Assembly: GCF_020991455.1 (NCBI RefSeq)
Contig: NZ_JAJMOX010000019.1
Coordinates: 1 to 57,605, forward strand
Direction of reading: 5' to 3'
Origin: Flavobacterium sp. JAS
Lineage (GTDB): Bacteria; Bacteroidota; Bacteroidia; Flavobacteriales; Flavobacteriaceae
DNA length: 57,605 bases
The number at the start of each line of letters is the position of its first letter. Within the stretch, counting starts at the first letter, position 1. The notes below the pieces were generated by a model that was not told the origin of the DNA, ran no database searches, and worked only from the letters and a program-made list of their open reading frames with translations. The position numbers and the translations under genes are program-made. Shown here one piece after another: positions 44,338-55,300 of this stretch.

Positions 44338-44565
44338 CTATTGTAATAATTGAAATTGCTCTGCATTATAACTAGATGTTTTAATCACTCTTACTTCAAC
44401 CTTCACTTGATGGGTCTGCTCTGTATCTCTTTGGTGTTGTGTTAGTTCCTCAAGAGCTTTTGTATAATCATTGGTCCAATCACCTTTATAATCTTTTTCC
44501 GTACAAATCACTCTGTATTGCTTAGTAACAGTTAGATCAATGTTTTTAAATTTTGTTTTTTTCAT
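44338..44565 (-). CDS. Small hypothetical protein
   Basis: A 75-residue soluble protein, N-terminus beta-rich (KNIDLTVTKQYRVICTEK), followed by a helix with HQRDTEQTHQVKVEVRVIK. No family recognised. It starts 5 bp after the stop of the 457-residue gene on the same strand, so the two form an operon. Confidence 0.6.
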   Translation of the reverse strand: MKKTKFKNIDLTVTKQYRVICTEKDYKGDWTNDYTKALEELTQHQRDTEQTHQVKVEVRVIKTSSYNAEQFQLLQ

Positions 44566-44570
44566 AATTG

Positions 44571-45944
44571 TTATAGATTAAAATTAAAATTAAGAGGCAG
44601 TACAAATCTTAATCCTACTTCATTACTCTCAAAAGCATTGATTTCAGTATTGTTACTTGCTATATCTTTAAAAGTGTAATACAATTCGGCATTAATGATG
44701 TTCTCCTTATCTTTATTTTTAAAGGAAAAGACAATCCCGGCACCGGCATCATAATTGGGTTTCATAATTTTATTGAAACTTGATTTTTCATACGCATGAA
44801 CTCCAAAAATACTTTTAGAATTAAAAAAATAATAGTAGTCCGCCACTAGGTCAATCTGATTAATGTATTTAACGTAATCTCCTTCATAAGCAGTGTACTT
44901 CTCATTGATTTCCCTAACACTATTTCCATTGGCACCAATTTGAGTTGTATTATTTACATCAACATCATCCAATAGTAAAAAGTTACTCTTGTTTTCATAA
45001 GCTATTCCCACACTGTAAAATTGGGAGTTATCATTTTGACTGTATCTGTAATTGTTAAATAATATACTGCCGCCATAACTGACATAGTTTTTATCCGTAA
45101 TTTGTTCTTCATACGGATTTGCCCTATTAACTAGTTTGAAAGCATCATTCCTTACTTTAGCCGATATTGAAATCCATTTTTGATGGGTCGCCGATAATTT
45201 TAATTTTTTGAATTCTTCTTTATATTTTGCGCTATAAACATTTCCTATCTCCGCTTCTTTTAATAATAAGCTTTTCAGTAAAGAGGGCTTTATTCTGACT
45301 ACCGCTTTTAAACTATCAATAAATGTTTTAGTATCATCCATTAAACTTTTATTTAAGCCTTCTGTATCATTATTGATAATTTTATCTTTTGATTTAGCCA
45401 TCAGAGCGTCAATACCAGCTTTTGTTTTGTCATAAACTGATTTATCAATTAAATCAATTGCAGTTTTATTAGTGAGCAAATATTTTAAAAGACTCTCTAG
45501 ATTAGTTATTCTCTGATTGGCTAAATTTTTTTCATAGTCATTAAAATCATCCATATAAAAACTGTACTCAATTTTTGAAGGCTTAATTCGAATGTTGTAC
45601 TGGGCTTCAATATTAATGTTAGTATTGAATTTATTATTCTTAAATACTGATGATACACCTTCTGTAATTCCCCCTTTAAATTTAAGATTCCAAATATTGT
45701 TTTTCTGGTCAAAAAACGAAGGGGTAAATGATACTTCCGTTTTTCCAATGTCAATGCCGGCAAATGATGAAATGGAACTATTATCCTGTCCTGTATTAAA
45801 AAGAATAAAATAACGGTCAATCAGTTTATTAATGTTGTCGTTTTCAAATTTCACTCTACTAGTACTGTCATAAAAAATTGTATCGGTTTGACAATAGAGA
45901 TTGTTAACAATCATAAATAATATCAATAGTAGTTTTTTTTTCAT
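44571..45944 (-). CDS. Candidate outer-membrane beta-barrel protein
   Basis: A 457-residue protein with a signal peptide (MKKKLLLILFMIVNNLYCQ, cleavage near 19). The central 130-250 region is helical with many Lys. The flanks have alternating amphipathic strands (FSFKNKDKENIINAELYYTF, and ending NEVGLRFVLPLNFNFNL, a C-terminal aromatic-rich strand). This suggests a barrel with an inserted helical domain. No named family is recognised. It shares a transcript with the 75-residue gene. Confidence 0.6.
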   Translation of the reverse strand: MKKKLLLILFMIVNNLYCQTDTIFYDSTSRVKFENDNINKLIDRYFILFNTGQDNSSISSFAGIDIGKTEVSFTPSFFDQKNNIWNLKFKGGITEGVSSVFKNNKFNTNINIEAQYNIRIKPSKIEYSFYMDDFNDYEKNLANQRITNLESLLKYLLTNKTAIDLIDKSVYDKTKAGIDALMAKSKDKIINNDTEGLNKSLMDDTKTFIDSLKAVVRIKPSLLKSLLLKEAEIGNVYSAKYKEEFKKLKLSATHQKWISISAKVRNDAFKLVNRANPYEEQITDKNYVSYGGSILFNNYRYSQNDNSQFYSVGIAYENKSNFLLLDDVDVNNTTQIGANGNSVREINEKYTAYEGDYVKYINQIDLVADYYYFFNSKSIFGVHAYEKSSFNKIMKPNYDAGAGIVFSFKNKDKENIINAELYYTFKDIASNNTEINAFESNEVGLRFVLPLNFNFNL

Positions 45945-46633
45945 ATGTTTTAGGTTTAATAAGAATTAATATATAATACAACCATTTGAACTACACTAAA
46001 TTACTTATTTATTTAACAGGATTATACATGGGTATCATTTAAATTAATTGGATTATATAGTGCTGTCATAATTTTGTTTTTAAATAATTAAATCAAAGCC
46101 AAAAATAGTCTGGTTTGGTTTGGTTGGTAAATATATATTTTTTTTTTTACAATAACAAGCAAAATCCTATTTTTTCTTAGAACAAAAAACAGCATACTAT
46201 CCAGCAATACAGCTACTTACAAAACATTTATCTGAAAAGAAAACACAGACAAGCACAAAAGATGTCTTTTAATAATGTTCATCTTATAATGTATTTATCA
46301 AACTATTTCTTGGATGATTTAGAAAAACGTACCCGATTAGGCAGATAATTTATGGATTCAACTTCTCTTAAGGTAAAAGACCAATATTAGGAAAGCACCG
46401 GCCTTTTTTAACTAATTAAATAAGGGCAAATGCATTAGAATAAAGACACGGAGCAATCCTCAAAGGGATCGTAAATTTCTAAATATAACTGGGATATCGG
46501 TGCTGCAGTTAGTATAAATTATTACTTTCAGCAGTCTTGTCCTTAAACAATTCATGCTTTCAGCTATACCCAGTCGTATATATATTCTTGTTGCAATACT
46601 AGTTATAACTAAACCTTATCAAAACTTATTCTC
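45945..46633. other. Long gap without a recognisable gene
   Basis: About 690 bp with no convincing frame. It is AT-rich with many short T and A runs. No remnant could be identified, although the sulfatase debris begins at 46715 shortly after it. Confidence 0.5.
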
Positions 46634-46680
46634 TATAAAGTCTATAGACTTTATAAATTTAAAAATATAAATTACATTTG
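46634..46680 (+). promoter_or_regulatory. Operator palindrome and promoter of the plus-strand sulfatase
   Basis: A perfect 22-bp palindrome spans 46634-46655 (half site TATAAAGTCTA). It is followed 17 bp later by TACATTTG (46673-46680), which matches TAnnTTTG exactly. The pair reads toward the sulfatase gene at 46961 and would control it. A dimeric repressor is likely, but none is encoded nearby. Confidence 0.6.
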
Positions 46681-46714
46681 TGGTGTTAGATTTAAAGGCA
46701 GACAATCGTAACCT

Positions 46715-46961
46715 ACCTTAAATCTACAAGGTGGCACACCATTCATCTCTATGATGGATGGCGGAGATAAAATTTATAACGTTTTATGAGAATGGGGGTT
46801 ATTACAAACTCTGTAATGTTAAAAATGATGTTTCGCAAAAAAAAAAATATTTTATATGTAAATACGGTTAAGGCAAGCGCATTAAAGATCGAATTGGATT
46901 TTTTTTTAAAGAGACAAACGACGAGCTTCCTTCACTGAATTCTAAAAATCAATCCAAATAA
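46715..46961 (+). pseudogene. C-terminal remnant of a second-type sulfatase
   Basis: Frameshifted sequence matches the C-terminus of the minus-strand sulfatase at 49360. NLQGGTPF then MMDG match GNQGGSPYSAVMDG. FYENGGYYKLCNVKNDVS matches FYENGGYYELYNVKKDVS. KIELDFFLK matches KIDLDGFLK, and KETNDELP matches KETNAKLP. At least two frame changes and a poly-A run break it. The stop TAA at 46959-46961 overlaps the next ATG by 1 nt, a former operon junction. Confidence 0.85.
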
Positions 46962-48487
46962 TGAAAAAATTAAACTCTTTAATCTTTTTGATGTTTTTTG
47001 TCAATTTGCTTTTTGCACAAAAAAAGCCCAATATTATCGTATTTATGGTGGATGATATGGGCTGGCAGGATACTTCTGTGCCTTTCGCAGATCAAATAAC
47101 CGAACTCAATAAACGTTATCATACACCCAATATGGAGCGCTTGGCAGCACAAGGCGTGAAATTTACCAACGCGTACTCGAATTCAGTCTGTACCCCAACA
47201 CGGGTGAGCTTTCTAACGGGTATGAGTGCAGCGCGGCACAGGGTAACAAATTGGACTGCGCCTGAAAAAGACAGATCGACAGATTTTAAGGATGATTTAT
47301 TTGAACCACTTGACTGGAATATTAATGGCTTAAGCGAGAAGAATAACGTGCCGAATACTGTGTATGCCACACCTTTAGCTCAATTGCTTAACGATGCAGG
47401 TTATTTTACCATCCATGTAGGTAAGGCGCACTGGGGATCGCTCGGTACCTCCGGATCAAATCCACGCAATTTAGGTTTTAGTGTTAATATAGCAGGAAGT
47501 TCTATTGGGCATCCTCAGAGCTATTATGGTGAAGAAAACTACGGCAATGTGGTAGGTCAGAAGCTGGCTTTCAATGCTGTTCCCGGACTTGGGGAATATT
47601 ATGGAACTGATACCTTTCTTACTGAAGCTCTCACAATAGAAGCTATTAAAGCCATAAGTGAGCCCATTAAACACAAGCAGCCATTTTTCCTTTATCTCGC
47701 ACATTATGCTGTACATACACCAATTCAAGGCGATAAGCGATTTTTAGGGAAATACTTAGAGTCAGGGATAGATAGCACTGAGGCAAATTATGCCAGTTTG
47801 ATAGAGGGCATGGATAAAAGTTTAGGTGATTTGATCAATGCATTAGAGCAAAAGAAGGTAAGTGAAAATACTGTCATCATCTTTATGTCGGATAATGGCG
47901 GTTTAAGTTTAGTTCCACCCCGCGGGGGCGAAAAATACACTCATAATCTTCCTTTAAGAGCAGGTAAAGGCTCATTATATGAAGGCGGAATCAGGGAGCC
48001 GATGATAGTTAAATGGCCTGGCAAAGTTAAGGCCGGAGTGACTTCCAACCAGCCTGTGCATATTGTCGATTTCTTTCCTACTATACTAGAACTGGCAGAT
48101 ATCAAAAATGCTCCGACAATTCAACACGTAGATGGTAAAAGTTTTTTATTCAATTTAAAAGAAACTTCAAAAATTGATTCCACACGGGCACTGATTTGGC
48201 ATTTCCCGAATCGATGGACGAGCGATGAATCCAACGCATTTAGTTATGCAAGTGCGATACGATTAGGGGATTGGAAGTTAATTTACCTGATGAAGCATCA
48301 AAAACTGGAACTTTATAATTTAAAGAACGATCTGGGCGAACGTGTGGATCTATCACAGCGCTATCCTGAGAAAGTCAAAGAACTTGCAGTTAAATTAACA
48401 AATCAGCTTAAAGAATCAAACGCCCAAATGCCGGCTTACAAAAGTAATGGTAAAAAGGTTTTATGGCCGGATGAGGTGATCAAGTAA
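46961..48487 (+). CDS. Family S1 sulfatase (type 1 of the locus)
   Basis: A 508-residue secreted sulfatase: signal peptide (about 1-20), metal-binding D31-D32 in FMVDDMGW, and catalytic Cys77 in CTPTRVSFLTG, which an anaerobic maturase or FGE must turn into formylglycine. HVGKAHWG (about 144-151), HYAVHTPIQ (about 235-243) and MSDNGG are further conserved spots. It removes sulfate from a sulfated glycan. Expression is likely from the 46634-46680 promoter. The start overlaps the remnant's stop, TAATG. Confidence 0.92.
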   Translation: MKKLNSLIFLMFFVNLLFAQKKPNIIVFMVDDMGWQDTSVPFADQITELNKRYHTPNMERLAAQGVKFTNAYSNSVCTPTRVSFLTGMSAARHRVTNWTAPEKDRSTDFKDDLFEPLDWNINGLSEKNNVPNTVYATPLAQLLNDAGYFTIHVGKAHWGSLGTSGSNPRNLGFSVNIAGSSIGHPQSYYGEENYGNVVGQKLAFNAVPGLGEYYGTDTFLTEALTIEAIKAISEPIKHKQPFFLYLAHYAVHTPIQGDKRFLGKYLESGIDSTEANYASLIEGMDKSLGDLINALEQKKVSENTVIIFMSDNGGLSLVPPRGGEKYTHNLPLRAGKGSLYEGGIREPMIVKWPGKVKAGVTSNQPVHIVDFFPTILELADIKNAPTIQHVDGKSFLFNLKETSKIDSTRALIWHFPNRWTSDESNAFSYASAIRLGDWKLIYLMKHQKLELYNLKNDLGERVDLSQRYPEKVKELAVKLTNQLKESNAQMPAYKSNGKKVLWPDEVIK

Positions 48488-48973
48488 GTCATGAGGTGAA
48501 TAGTGGTTTTAAGCAGCCAGCGTAAAGTTGACATGCATCATTACATTAATTTCTTGAAAGAATTTATTTAAATATCGGATAAGCTAAAAGAATAACGAAA
48601 TGACAATTATGAAAAAATATTATTTCATAAAATTTCTTGCTTAGAAAAGTATCTAGTCAACCCGTAAAAACAAATCAAAACACTTAGTATTAATAACTTG
48701 TAAATAAATATCATAAAAAAAGAATGCGCTTTTGAGTCTGATATCTTATTATTTGGAGATAGCCGCAGCCAGCTGGCGAAATCTTTGGCTGTTAGAAAGA
48801 CGACCAGGTCAACACCTGTTTCTGGTCCTTTTTGTTTGTTTTTTTTGATCTTGCATGCATATTCTTGCCTTACTTCTGAATCCTGGGTTCATTTATTCCA
48901 CCTTATCATTTAGCAAGCTTTCGATCTGAAGATCACACTCGGTGATCTTCAGATCAAAGGAGGTTTACACCTC
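48488..48973. other. Gap with a perfect hairpin, mostly decayed DNA
   Basis: A short frame MTIMKKYYFIKFLA and more broken text follow the sulfatase. At 48923-48955, GATCTGAAGATCAC and GTGATCTTCAGATC form a perfect 14-bp inverted repeat with a 5-nt loop. No T-run follows, so it may be a recombination or protein-binding site and not a terminator. No gene is seen. Confidence 0.45.
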
Positions 48974-49355
48974 TTAGCTTTGCTTAAGCTCAGTCAAGTA
49001 CTCTTGCGGCCAATCACCTGAGTGTGCCGGGGCTATTTCATTTAAAATCAAATCCATGTTCACATCACCTGCTGTAACAAGCGCAGTCTGTGCTCTGCCA
49101 CGAAAAGCATTGCCGTGATGTGCTGCTGATCCCAGATTTTCTTTTAACCTATAGGCTTCGACTATACGCCCACCAGTCTTCCAGTTTGCCTCTATATTCT
49201 ACGTATGGTAGCGATTATTGAGTTCGGTAATATGATATGCAAAAGACAATGACAGAGAAGGATCATGCCGGCCTATTTCATCCACCATAAATACAATCAC
49301 ATGAGCGCGTTTTTTACTAAATAAAGCGATGGAAATCACTACCAGTGCGCCAAAT
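48974..49355 (-). pseudogene. N-terminal remnant of a type-1 sulfatase fused to unknown tail
   Basis: Read leftward after the second sulfatase: HVIVFMVDEIGRHD matches IIVFMVDDMGWQD of the plus-strand sulfatase, and ITELNNRYHT-stop-NIE matches ITELNKRYHTPNME. TAG lies at 49199-49201. The frame then continues to a stop at 48974-48976 with text (HHGNAFRGRAQTALVTAGDV) not matching a sulfatase. A signal-like LFGALVVISIALF precedes. It starts directly after the sulfatase stop, mirroring the left copy. Confidence 0.75.
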
Positions 49356-49359
49356 AAAC

Positions 49360-50859
49360 TTATTTTTTTGTTTTATCAAATGAGTAATTGGGGTTTTCTA
49401 TTGGTAATTTAGCATTAGTTTCTTTAAGGAAACCATCTAAATCAATTTTTAACCTAGTTGCAATGGCATCGTTACTTTTTATTATATTGTTACTCTCTGA
49501 AACATCCTTTTTTACATTATACAATTCATAATATCCCCCATTCTCATAGAATTTTATAAGTTTTAGATCGCCATCCATAACTGCACTATACGGACTTCCA
49601 CCCTGATTTCCATAATGTGGGTAATGCCAAAACAACTTCCGTTTAGAAACCTTCTCTCCTTTTAACACTGGTAAAAGACTTTTTCCATCAATATGCGCTT
49701 TAGGCTGTAAAGGTAAGCCGGCAGCCTGCAATATCGTCGGATAAAAATCGGTAGATACCACCACGTCATCAGTTGTTGAACCAGGTTTCGTAACTCCCGG
49801 CCAGCGAATAATCAAAGGCTCTCTAATGCCACCTTCATACGCCCATCCTTTTCCGGCTTTCAATGGCAAGTTACTAGTTGGAGAGCCCTCTGAGGTTGAT
49901 AAACCACCATTATCAGAAGTAAATATTATTAATGTCTCCTCGTAGACACCCGTTTCTTTAAGTGTATTTACAATCTTACCAACAGCTTGATCTAAAGCCT
50001 CAACCATTGCCGCATAAACAACTTGTGAATGGTTCGCTCTTACCTCCCTATCCTTAGTTTTGTCATATACATCTTTGCCGATTATTTCAAATTCATCCTT
50101 TAATTGCAAGCTATCCTTTTTGCGTTGATATTTTGCTATCAGAGCCTCTTTGGCTAACAATGGTGTGTGTACCAAATAAAAGGAATGGAACACAAAAAAA
50201 GGATGATCTGCCCCTTTCTGACTTTTAATATAAGCCGAGGTCTCATCAGATAAGCGTTCAGGTAAATACTCTCCTGCTGGTCCATCCGTTAAACGAGGGT
50301 TTGTATAAGGTGCAAAATATCCTTTTCCTGGATTTCCTTTGTCAACCCCGCCTTGATTTATATCAAAACCTTGATTTTCTGGCCAGAACCCTTCAGGCCC
50401 AAGATGCCATTTCCCCGCGAAAAACGTATTGTAGCTGCCTTTTTTTAATGCTTCTGCTATAGTAACTTCATCCAATGCCAGTCGATCAGTATACGCTGCA
50501 GGAAGCAATTCCGTATTGCGATCCCAAGCCTTTAACATTGGCGCACCAATCCAATCTGTAACGCCGGTTCTTACAGGAAACTTTCCCGTCATAATCGACG
50601 CTCTGGTAGGACTGCATACCGGGCATGCAGCATAGGCTCGCTTAAAGGTTTTCGAATCTTTCGCCAAAGCATCAATATTTGGTGTTTCATAGAATTTACT
50701 CCCTGCATATCCCAAATCTTGCCATCCTAAATCATCTACAAGGAAAAATAACACGTTTAATTTTTTTTTATCGGGTTTAGGCAACTGGGCTTGTGCCGCC
50801 ACAGTAGTCAGACATGTAAAAATAATACTGACTACAAACCTGTTCTTAAGTAACTTCAT
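49360..50859 (-). CDS. Family S1 sulfatase (type 2 of the locus)
   Basis: A 499-residue sulfatase with signal peptide (about 1-24), D42-D43 in LVDDLGWQD, and catalytic Cys82 in CSPTRASIMTGKFP. GKWHLGPEGF, then YLVHTPLLAK, TSDNGGLS and KAGKGWAYEGGIREP are the usual conserved spots. It lies 23 bp after the SusD gene in the SusC-SusD operon and acts on the sulfated substrate. The type-1 wreck follows its stop within a few bases. Confidence 0.93.
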   Translation of the reverse strand: MKLLKNRFVVSIIFTCLTTVAAQAQLPKPDKKKLNVLFFLVDDLGWQDLGYAGSKFYETPNIDALAKDSKTFKRAYAACPVCSPTRASIMTGKFPVRTGVTDWIGAPMLKAWDRNTELLPAAYTDRLALDEVTIAEALKKGSYNTFFAGKWHLGPEGFWPENQGFDINQGGVDKGNPGKGYFAPYTNPRLTDGPAGEYLPERLSDETSAYIKSQKGADHPFFVFHSFYLVHTPLLAKEALIAKYQRKKDSLQLKDEFEIIGKDVYDKTKDREVRANHSQVVYAAMVEALDQAVGKIVNTLKETGVYEETLIIFTSDNGGLSTSEGSPTSNLPLKAGKGWAYEGGIREPLIIRWPGVTKPGSTTDDVVVSTDFYPTILQAAGLPLQPKAHIDGKSLLPVLKGEKVSKRKLFWHYPHYGNQGGSPYSAVMDGDLKLIKFYENGGYYELYNVKKDVSESNNIIKSNDAIATRLKIDLDGFLKETNAKLPIENPNYSFDKTKK

Positions 50860-50882
50860 AACTTTAGCATTTACTATTAAAA

Positions 50883-52334
50883 TTAATAACCAGGATTCTG
50901 ATCATTAGGACTCAGCTCCGGATTATTATCAATTTCCTGTACCGGAATAGGAAACAACAAAAAGTAATCGGGTATGGCAATGCCCTTTGCTTCCAGGATT
51001 ACCTGTTTCACTGTTTTTGTTCTGACAAGGTCAAACCATCTTTTACCTTCCAACATAAACTCATAAGCTCTTTCTCTCAATACCAACTCCCTAAATGATT
51101 GCGCTGAAGGCGCAGTTAACGAAGTAAAATCTACCGGAGATGGCATATTAGGAATATAACCATATCCCCTTCTATGTACCATATTTAAACGCTCAATAGC
51201 CAGTGTTGTAGGCCCATTATTAGCCTGACTTGCAGCCTCAGCATAAATAAGCAGAGCATCTGAATAACGATATATCGGGTAGTCGTTACCATGTGAAGGC
51301 GCAAATCCGGGATCCTTAAATTTACCGAAACGAATAGGCTGAGTAACTTGATTCTGCACGATTACTCCTTTTCTGTCAGGATAAGAAGTATACAGATTAA
51401 AACCATATCTCAAGTCGTTTTTATCCCAGTTCTTTAACAATGGAGCATTTGGATAAGCGTACTCAGAACCATAGCCCGAAGAAGAGTACGAACTGTCTGG
51501 CATCGCATAGAACAAAGCAATATTACTTCCTGAAGAAGACCTGGAAAACTTGATAGAAAAGACGTCTTCTGTAGATGTAACTGAAGTAGGTCCAAAAATC
51601 TGTTCAAATCCTGCAGAGCTTGTAACCTGAACCAATGAATAAGCACCTGAAAGAATTACTTCATTAGCCTTATCTCTCGCTTCGGGCCATTTTTCAATAT
51701 TGAGATAAATGTCGGCCAGCATTGTCTTAGCGGCCCACTTGCTTGGCTTCCCGGCTAGCGGCTGCTTATCAGGCAAGTTATTCTCAGCAAATTGCAGATC
51801 TTTTATGATCAAATTATAAACTTCTTCTACTGATGCTCTTTTAGCGCTAATTTCATTTACATTCTCTAATGGTTCGGTACGTATCGGCACGCCTCCCCAG
51901 CTTCTAACCAGATTCCTGTACGCTAATGCACGTAAAAATGAGGCTTCTCCCAGTAACGCATTTCTTTCCGTAGCATCCATTGGAATATTGGGTACATTTT
52001 TCAATACAATATTTGCGTTTCTAATCGCCACATAAAAGGATTGATATTGACCATCCGTGGTAGAGATCATTGGTCCCGCATATTGTGCAAAAGCAATTAA
52101 ATATCCCCTGCCAGAACCATAGTCCTCTATAGAAGTAAATTGCGCGCCATACCTGTCACCATAAATTCTAAAGGGATTATAAATTGCATTTACAGCCGAT
52201 ATGGCCTCTTCTCTGGTTTTATAATATGTAGAACTGACAAGCCTGTCAGTTGGTGTTTCTTCTAATGATTCTTCACATGATGCACCTAACATTAATAAAA
52301 CAGAAAGTGCAAGTATTTTTATATTTGAGTTCAT
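50883..52334 (-). CDS. SusD/RagB-type outer-membrane lipoprotein
   Basis: A SusD-family lipoprotein of about 483 residues starting at the ATG at 52334 (MNSNIKILALSVLLMLGASC, Cys 20). A longer upstream frame would need the last codons of SusC and is not likely. FLRALAYRNLVRSWGGVPIR is the typical SusD core. RERAYEFMLEGKRWFDLVRT is the usual C-terminal feature. It sits 10 bp downstream of SusC and 23 bp before the sulfatase. Confidence 0.93.
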   Translation of the reverse strand: MNSNIKILALSVLLMLGASCEESLEETPTDRLVSSTYYKTREEAISAVNAIYNPFRIYGDRYGAQFTSIEDYGSGRGYLIAFAQYAGPMISTTDGQYQSFYVAIRNANIVLKNVPNIPMDATERNALLGEASFLRALAYRNLVRSWGGVPIRTEPLENVNEISAKRASVEEVYNLIIKDLQFAENNLPDKQPLAGKPSKWAAKTMLADIYLNIEKWPEARDKANEVILSGAYSLVQVTSSAGFEQIFGPTSVTSTEDVFSIKFSRSSSGSNIALFYAMPDSSYSSSGYGSEYAYPNAPLLKNWDKNDLRYGFNLYTSYPDRKGVIVQNQVTQPIRFGKFKDPGFAPSHGNDYPIYRYSDALLIYAEAASQANNGPTTLAIERLNMVHRRGYGYIPNMPSPVDFTSLTAPSAQSFRELVLRERAYEFMLEGKRWFDLVRTKTVKQVILEAKGIAIPDYFLLFPIPVQEIDNNPELSPNDQNPGY

Positions 52335-52344
52335 AATATTCCCA

Positions 52345-55300
52345 TTAAAATTTAGCATTAATACCGAAAGTGTACATTTTTGTGTTAGGGTATCCAGATT
52401 GATCAATACCCAAAGAAATAGAATTAGACCCTCCTCTTGTATTGACTTCAGGATCATAACCCGAATATTTAGTTATTGTAAATACATTCTGGCAACTTAG
52501 ATATACATGTACATTTTTAATCCATTTATTACCATTAGTAAATGCCGGAAGGGTATAACCGATTTGAACATTCCTTAGACGAAGAAATGAGGCGTCTTCA
52601 ATATATCTGTCTGAAGCTTTAAAAATATTGGTAGCACTTAATTTAGGATATTTCGCATTAGGATTAGGATTGCTTGCCGACCAATGGTCTGTATATACTT
52701 CTTTGAGCTGATTCTCTCCCCACCAGAAACTATTCCCTTGTGCGGCCAGATTCATGTTAAAAAGATCTCCTCCTTGCACACCTTGCAACTGAAAATTCAG
52801 ATCAAAATTTTTATAGCTCATACTTGAACCTATATTGTAGGTAAAATCAGGATTTGGGTTCCCAATAATAGTCCTATCGGCCGCGGTAATACCACTTACC
52901 CCATCAATATCTTTATATTTAATTGCACCTTTGGCATCAAGTCCATCTTCTAAATAACCATAAAAAACACCTACTGGTTGCCCCACTCTTACCAAACTCA
53001 CGGCAACTTCCAGCGGCTGAGGTAACTCCGCTCCAAAAACATCTCTTCCAGCAGAAAGTGCTACGACTTGATTACTGTTTTTAGAAAAATTCACGTTTAC
53101 TTCCCATTTAAAAGAGTTATCAAATACTACAGCATTAACCCCCAATTCGACCCCATAATTTCTGATTTTACCAATGTTGCGGACACTGCTTGAATATCCT
53201 ACTGAAATTGGAAGCGGAGCATTGGCTAATAGATCTTTAGTATCTTTTCGATAATAATCTGCCGTAAAACTTAATCTGTTGTTAAAAAAACCGAAGTCTA
53301 AACCGATATTAGATTGCGTAGTAGTTTCCCATTTAAGATCAGGATTCGCATAATTTCCGGCACCTGGTGCAAAACCGGTATATAATTGATCATTAAATAT
53401 AACAGGATAAGAACTCAGTGTATTTATAGTTTGGTAGGGACTAACAGCAGTACTTCCTGTTTGTCCCCATGTTAAACGAAATTTAAGATCCGAAAAAACC
53501 TTTAAATTATCTATAAATTTCTCATTTATAGCTCTCCAGGCAAAAGCAGCTGAAGGGAAATATCCCCATTTATTATCTTTTCCAAATCTTGATGAACCAT
53601 CTGTCCTGATACTAGCTGTAAATAAATATTTATCTTTAAATATATAATTAGCCCTGGCTAAATAAGAAATCAAATCCCATCTTGTTGAGCCACTTTGAGG
53701 AGTACCGGGAACACTCGCTGATTGTATATTCTCTGTTCCCAAAGCATCAGTTGAAAATCCTGTGGCATTCCCTGTACTAAAACTTTTAATTCTATTGGTT
53801 TGATAAGTAAAACCTGCTAAGACAGTTAAATTATGCTGTTCATTGAATTTATACGAATAAGTAGCTGTGTTTTCATTTAGAATATTTAAGTTTGAAACCT
53901 CTGTAATATTGGCCTGTCCAGTAGGGGTAACAAAAATGATACTAGGCGAATAGATATCTTCTCTTGATGTACTACTTTCAACACCTAATGATGATCGAAT
54001 AGATAGGCCTTTAATAGGTTTATAAGTAATTGCCGTTCCAACCAGTACGTACTTGGTATTTATTTTATCCTTTCTTTCTAAAGCCAGTGCCAATGGATTG
54101 ACTAAAGAATTAGGACTAAATGGGTAAGCCATCAAATTAGTATACTCCCCTTTGGCGTTAAGAGGAGATAATGTTGGTGGAGCTCCCAATAATCCATTTA
54201 TGATACTGCTACCTTTGGAACCATTATCGCTATTTACTGCAGACTGGTCTGAGTTCGTTAAAACTGCATTGTAGTTTACACTAACTTTATCGCTCACTTT
54301 CTGATTCATATTTGCCCGAATAGACTGACGACGCAGATCTGACCCTACTAATATTCCATCCTGACTTAAACTATTACCGGAGATTGCGTATTGTGTGACT
54401 TCATTACCTCCAGTAATACTAACAGAAGTATTTGTCATTAGCGCATCTCTAAAAAGTTCATCCTGCCAGTCAGTTCCTTCTCCGAAATCATTAATCTGTG
54501 CTTGGGTAAAGTACGGTGCTATACCATCATTAAAGGCACGTTCATTGGCTGTCTGCGCAAACTCTCTTGCGTTCATCAACTCTAGCTTTTTTCTTAGTTT
54601 CTGAACAGAGGTATAGGTTTCAAAGCTAACTTCTGTTTTTCCTGATTTTCCTTTTTTTGTAGTAATCAGAACAACTCCATTAGCCCCTCTGGAACCATAA
54701 ATTGCTGATGCCGATGCATCTTTAAGTATTTCAATCGACTGAATATCATTTGGGTTTAATGCGTTCGGGCTCCCGGCTAGGGCAAAACCATCTATTACAT
54801 AAAGTGGTTCATTACTTCCCAACAATGAGTTCCCTCCACGAATCCTTACACTCACTGTACCTCCCGGTGCTCCAGAGTTCTGTACTACGCTTACACCTGC
54901 AGTTTTACCCTGAAGACCAGCTACAGCGTCAGTTACAGGATAAACATTCAGATCTGCTCCGGTAACAGTTGATATAGAGCCCGTCAAATCTTTTTTTCTC
55001 TGTGTTCCATAACCCACCACAACGACATCATTCAATTCATTTTTTAATTGCTCTAATTCCACCGTCATAGGACTTCCTTTTACAACTACTTCCTTCGATT
55101 TATATCCGGTATAGGTGATAACGATTGTATAAGGAAAACTTTGTCCTGTAACTAAATCGAATTCTCCATTTGAATTCGCTATTGTAGAGTTGGTTACCCC
55201 TTTAATCTGCACTGTAGCACTGGGCAATGTCTCCTTGGTTGTTGAATCTATAACTTTCCCATGTAGTCTGGAGTTGACCACAGGTTGGTTTTGTGAATAA

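Noticed and set aside
52334..52457. Upstream extension of the second SusD gene
   Set aside because: It overlaps the SusC 3' end and has no signal peptide. The ATG at 52334 starts a normal lipoprotein signal.
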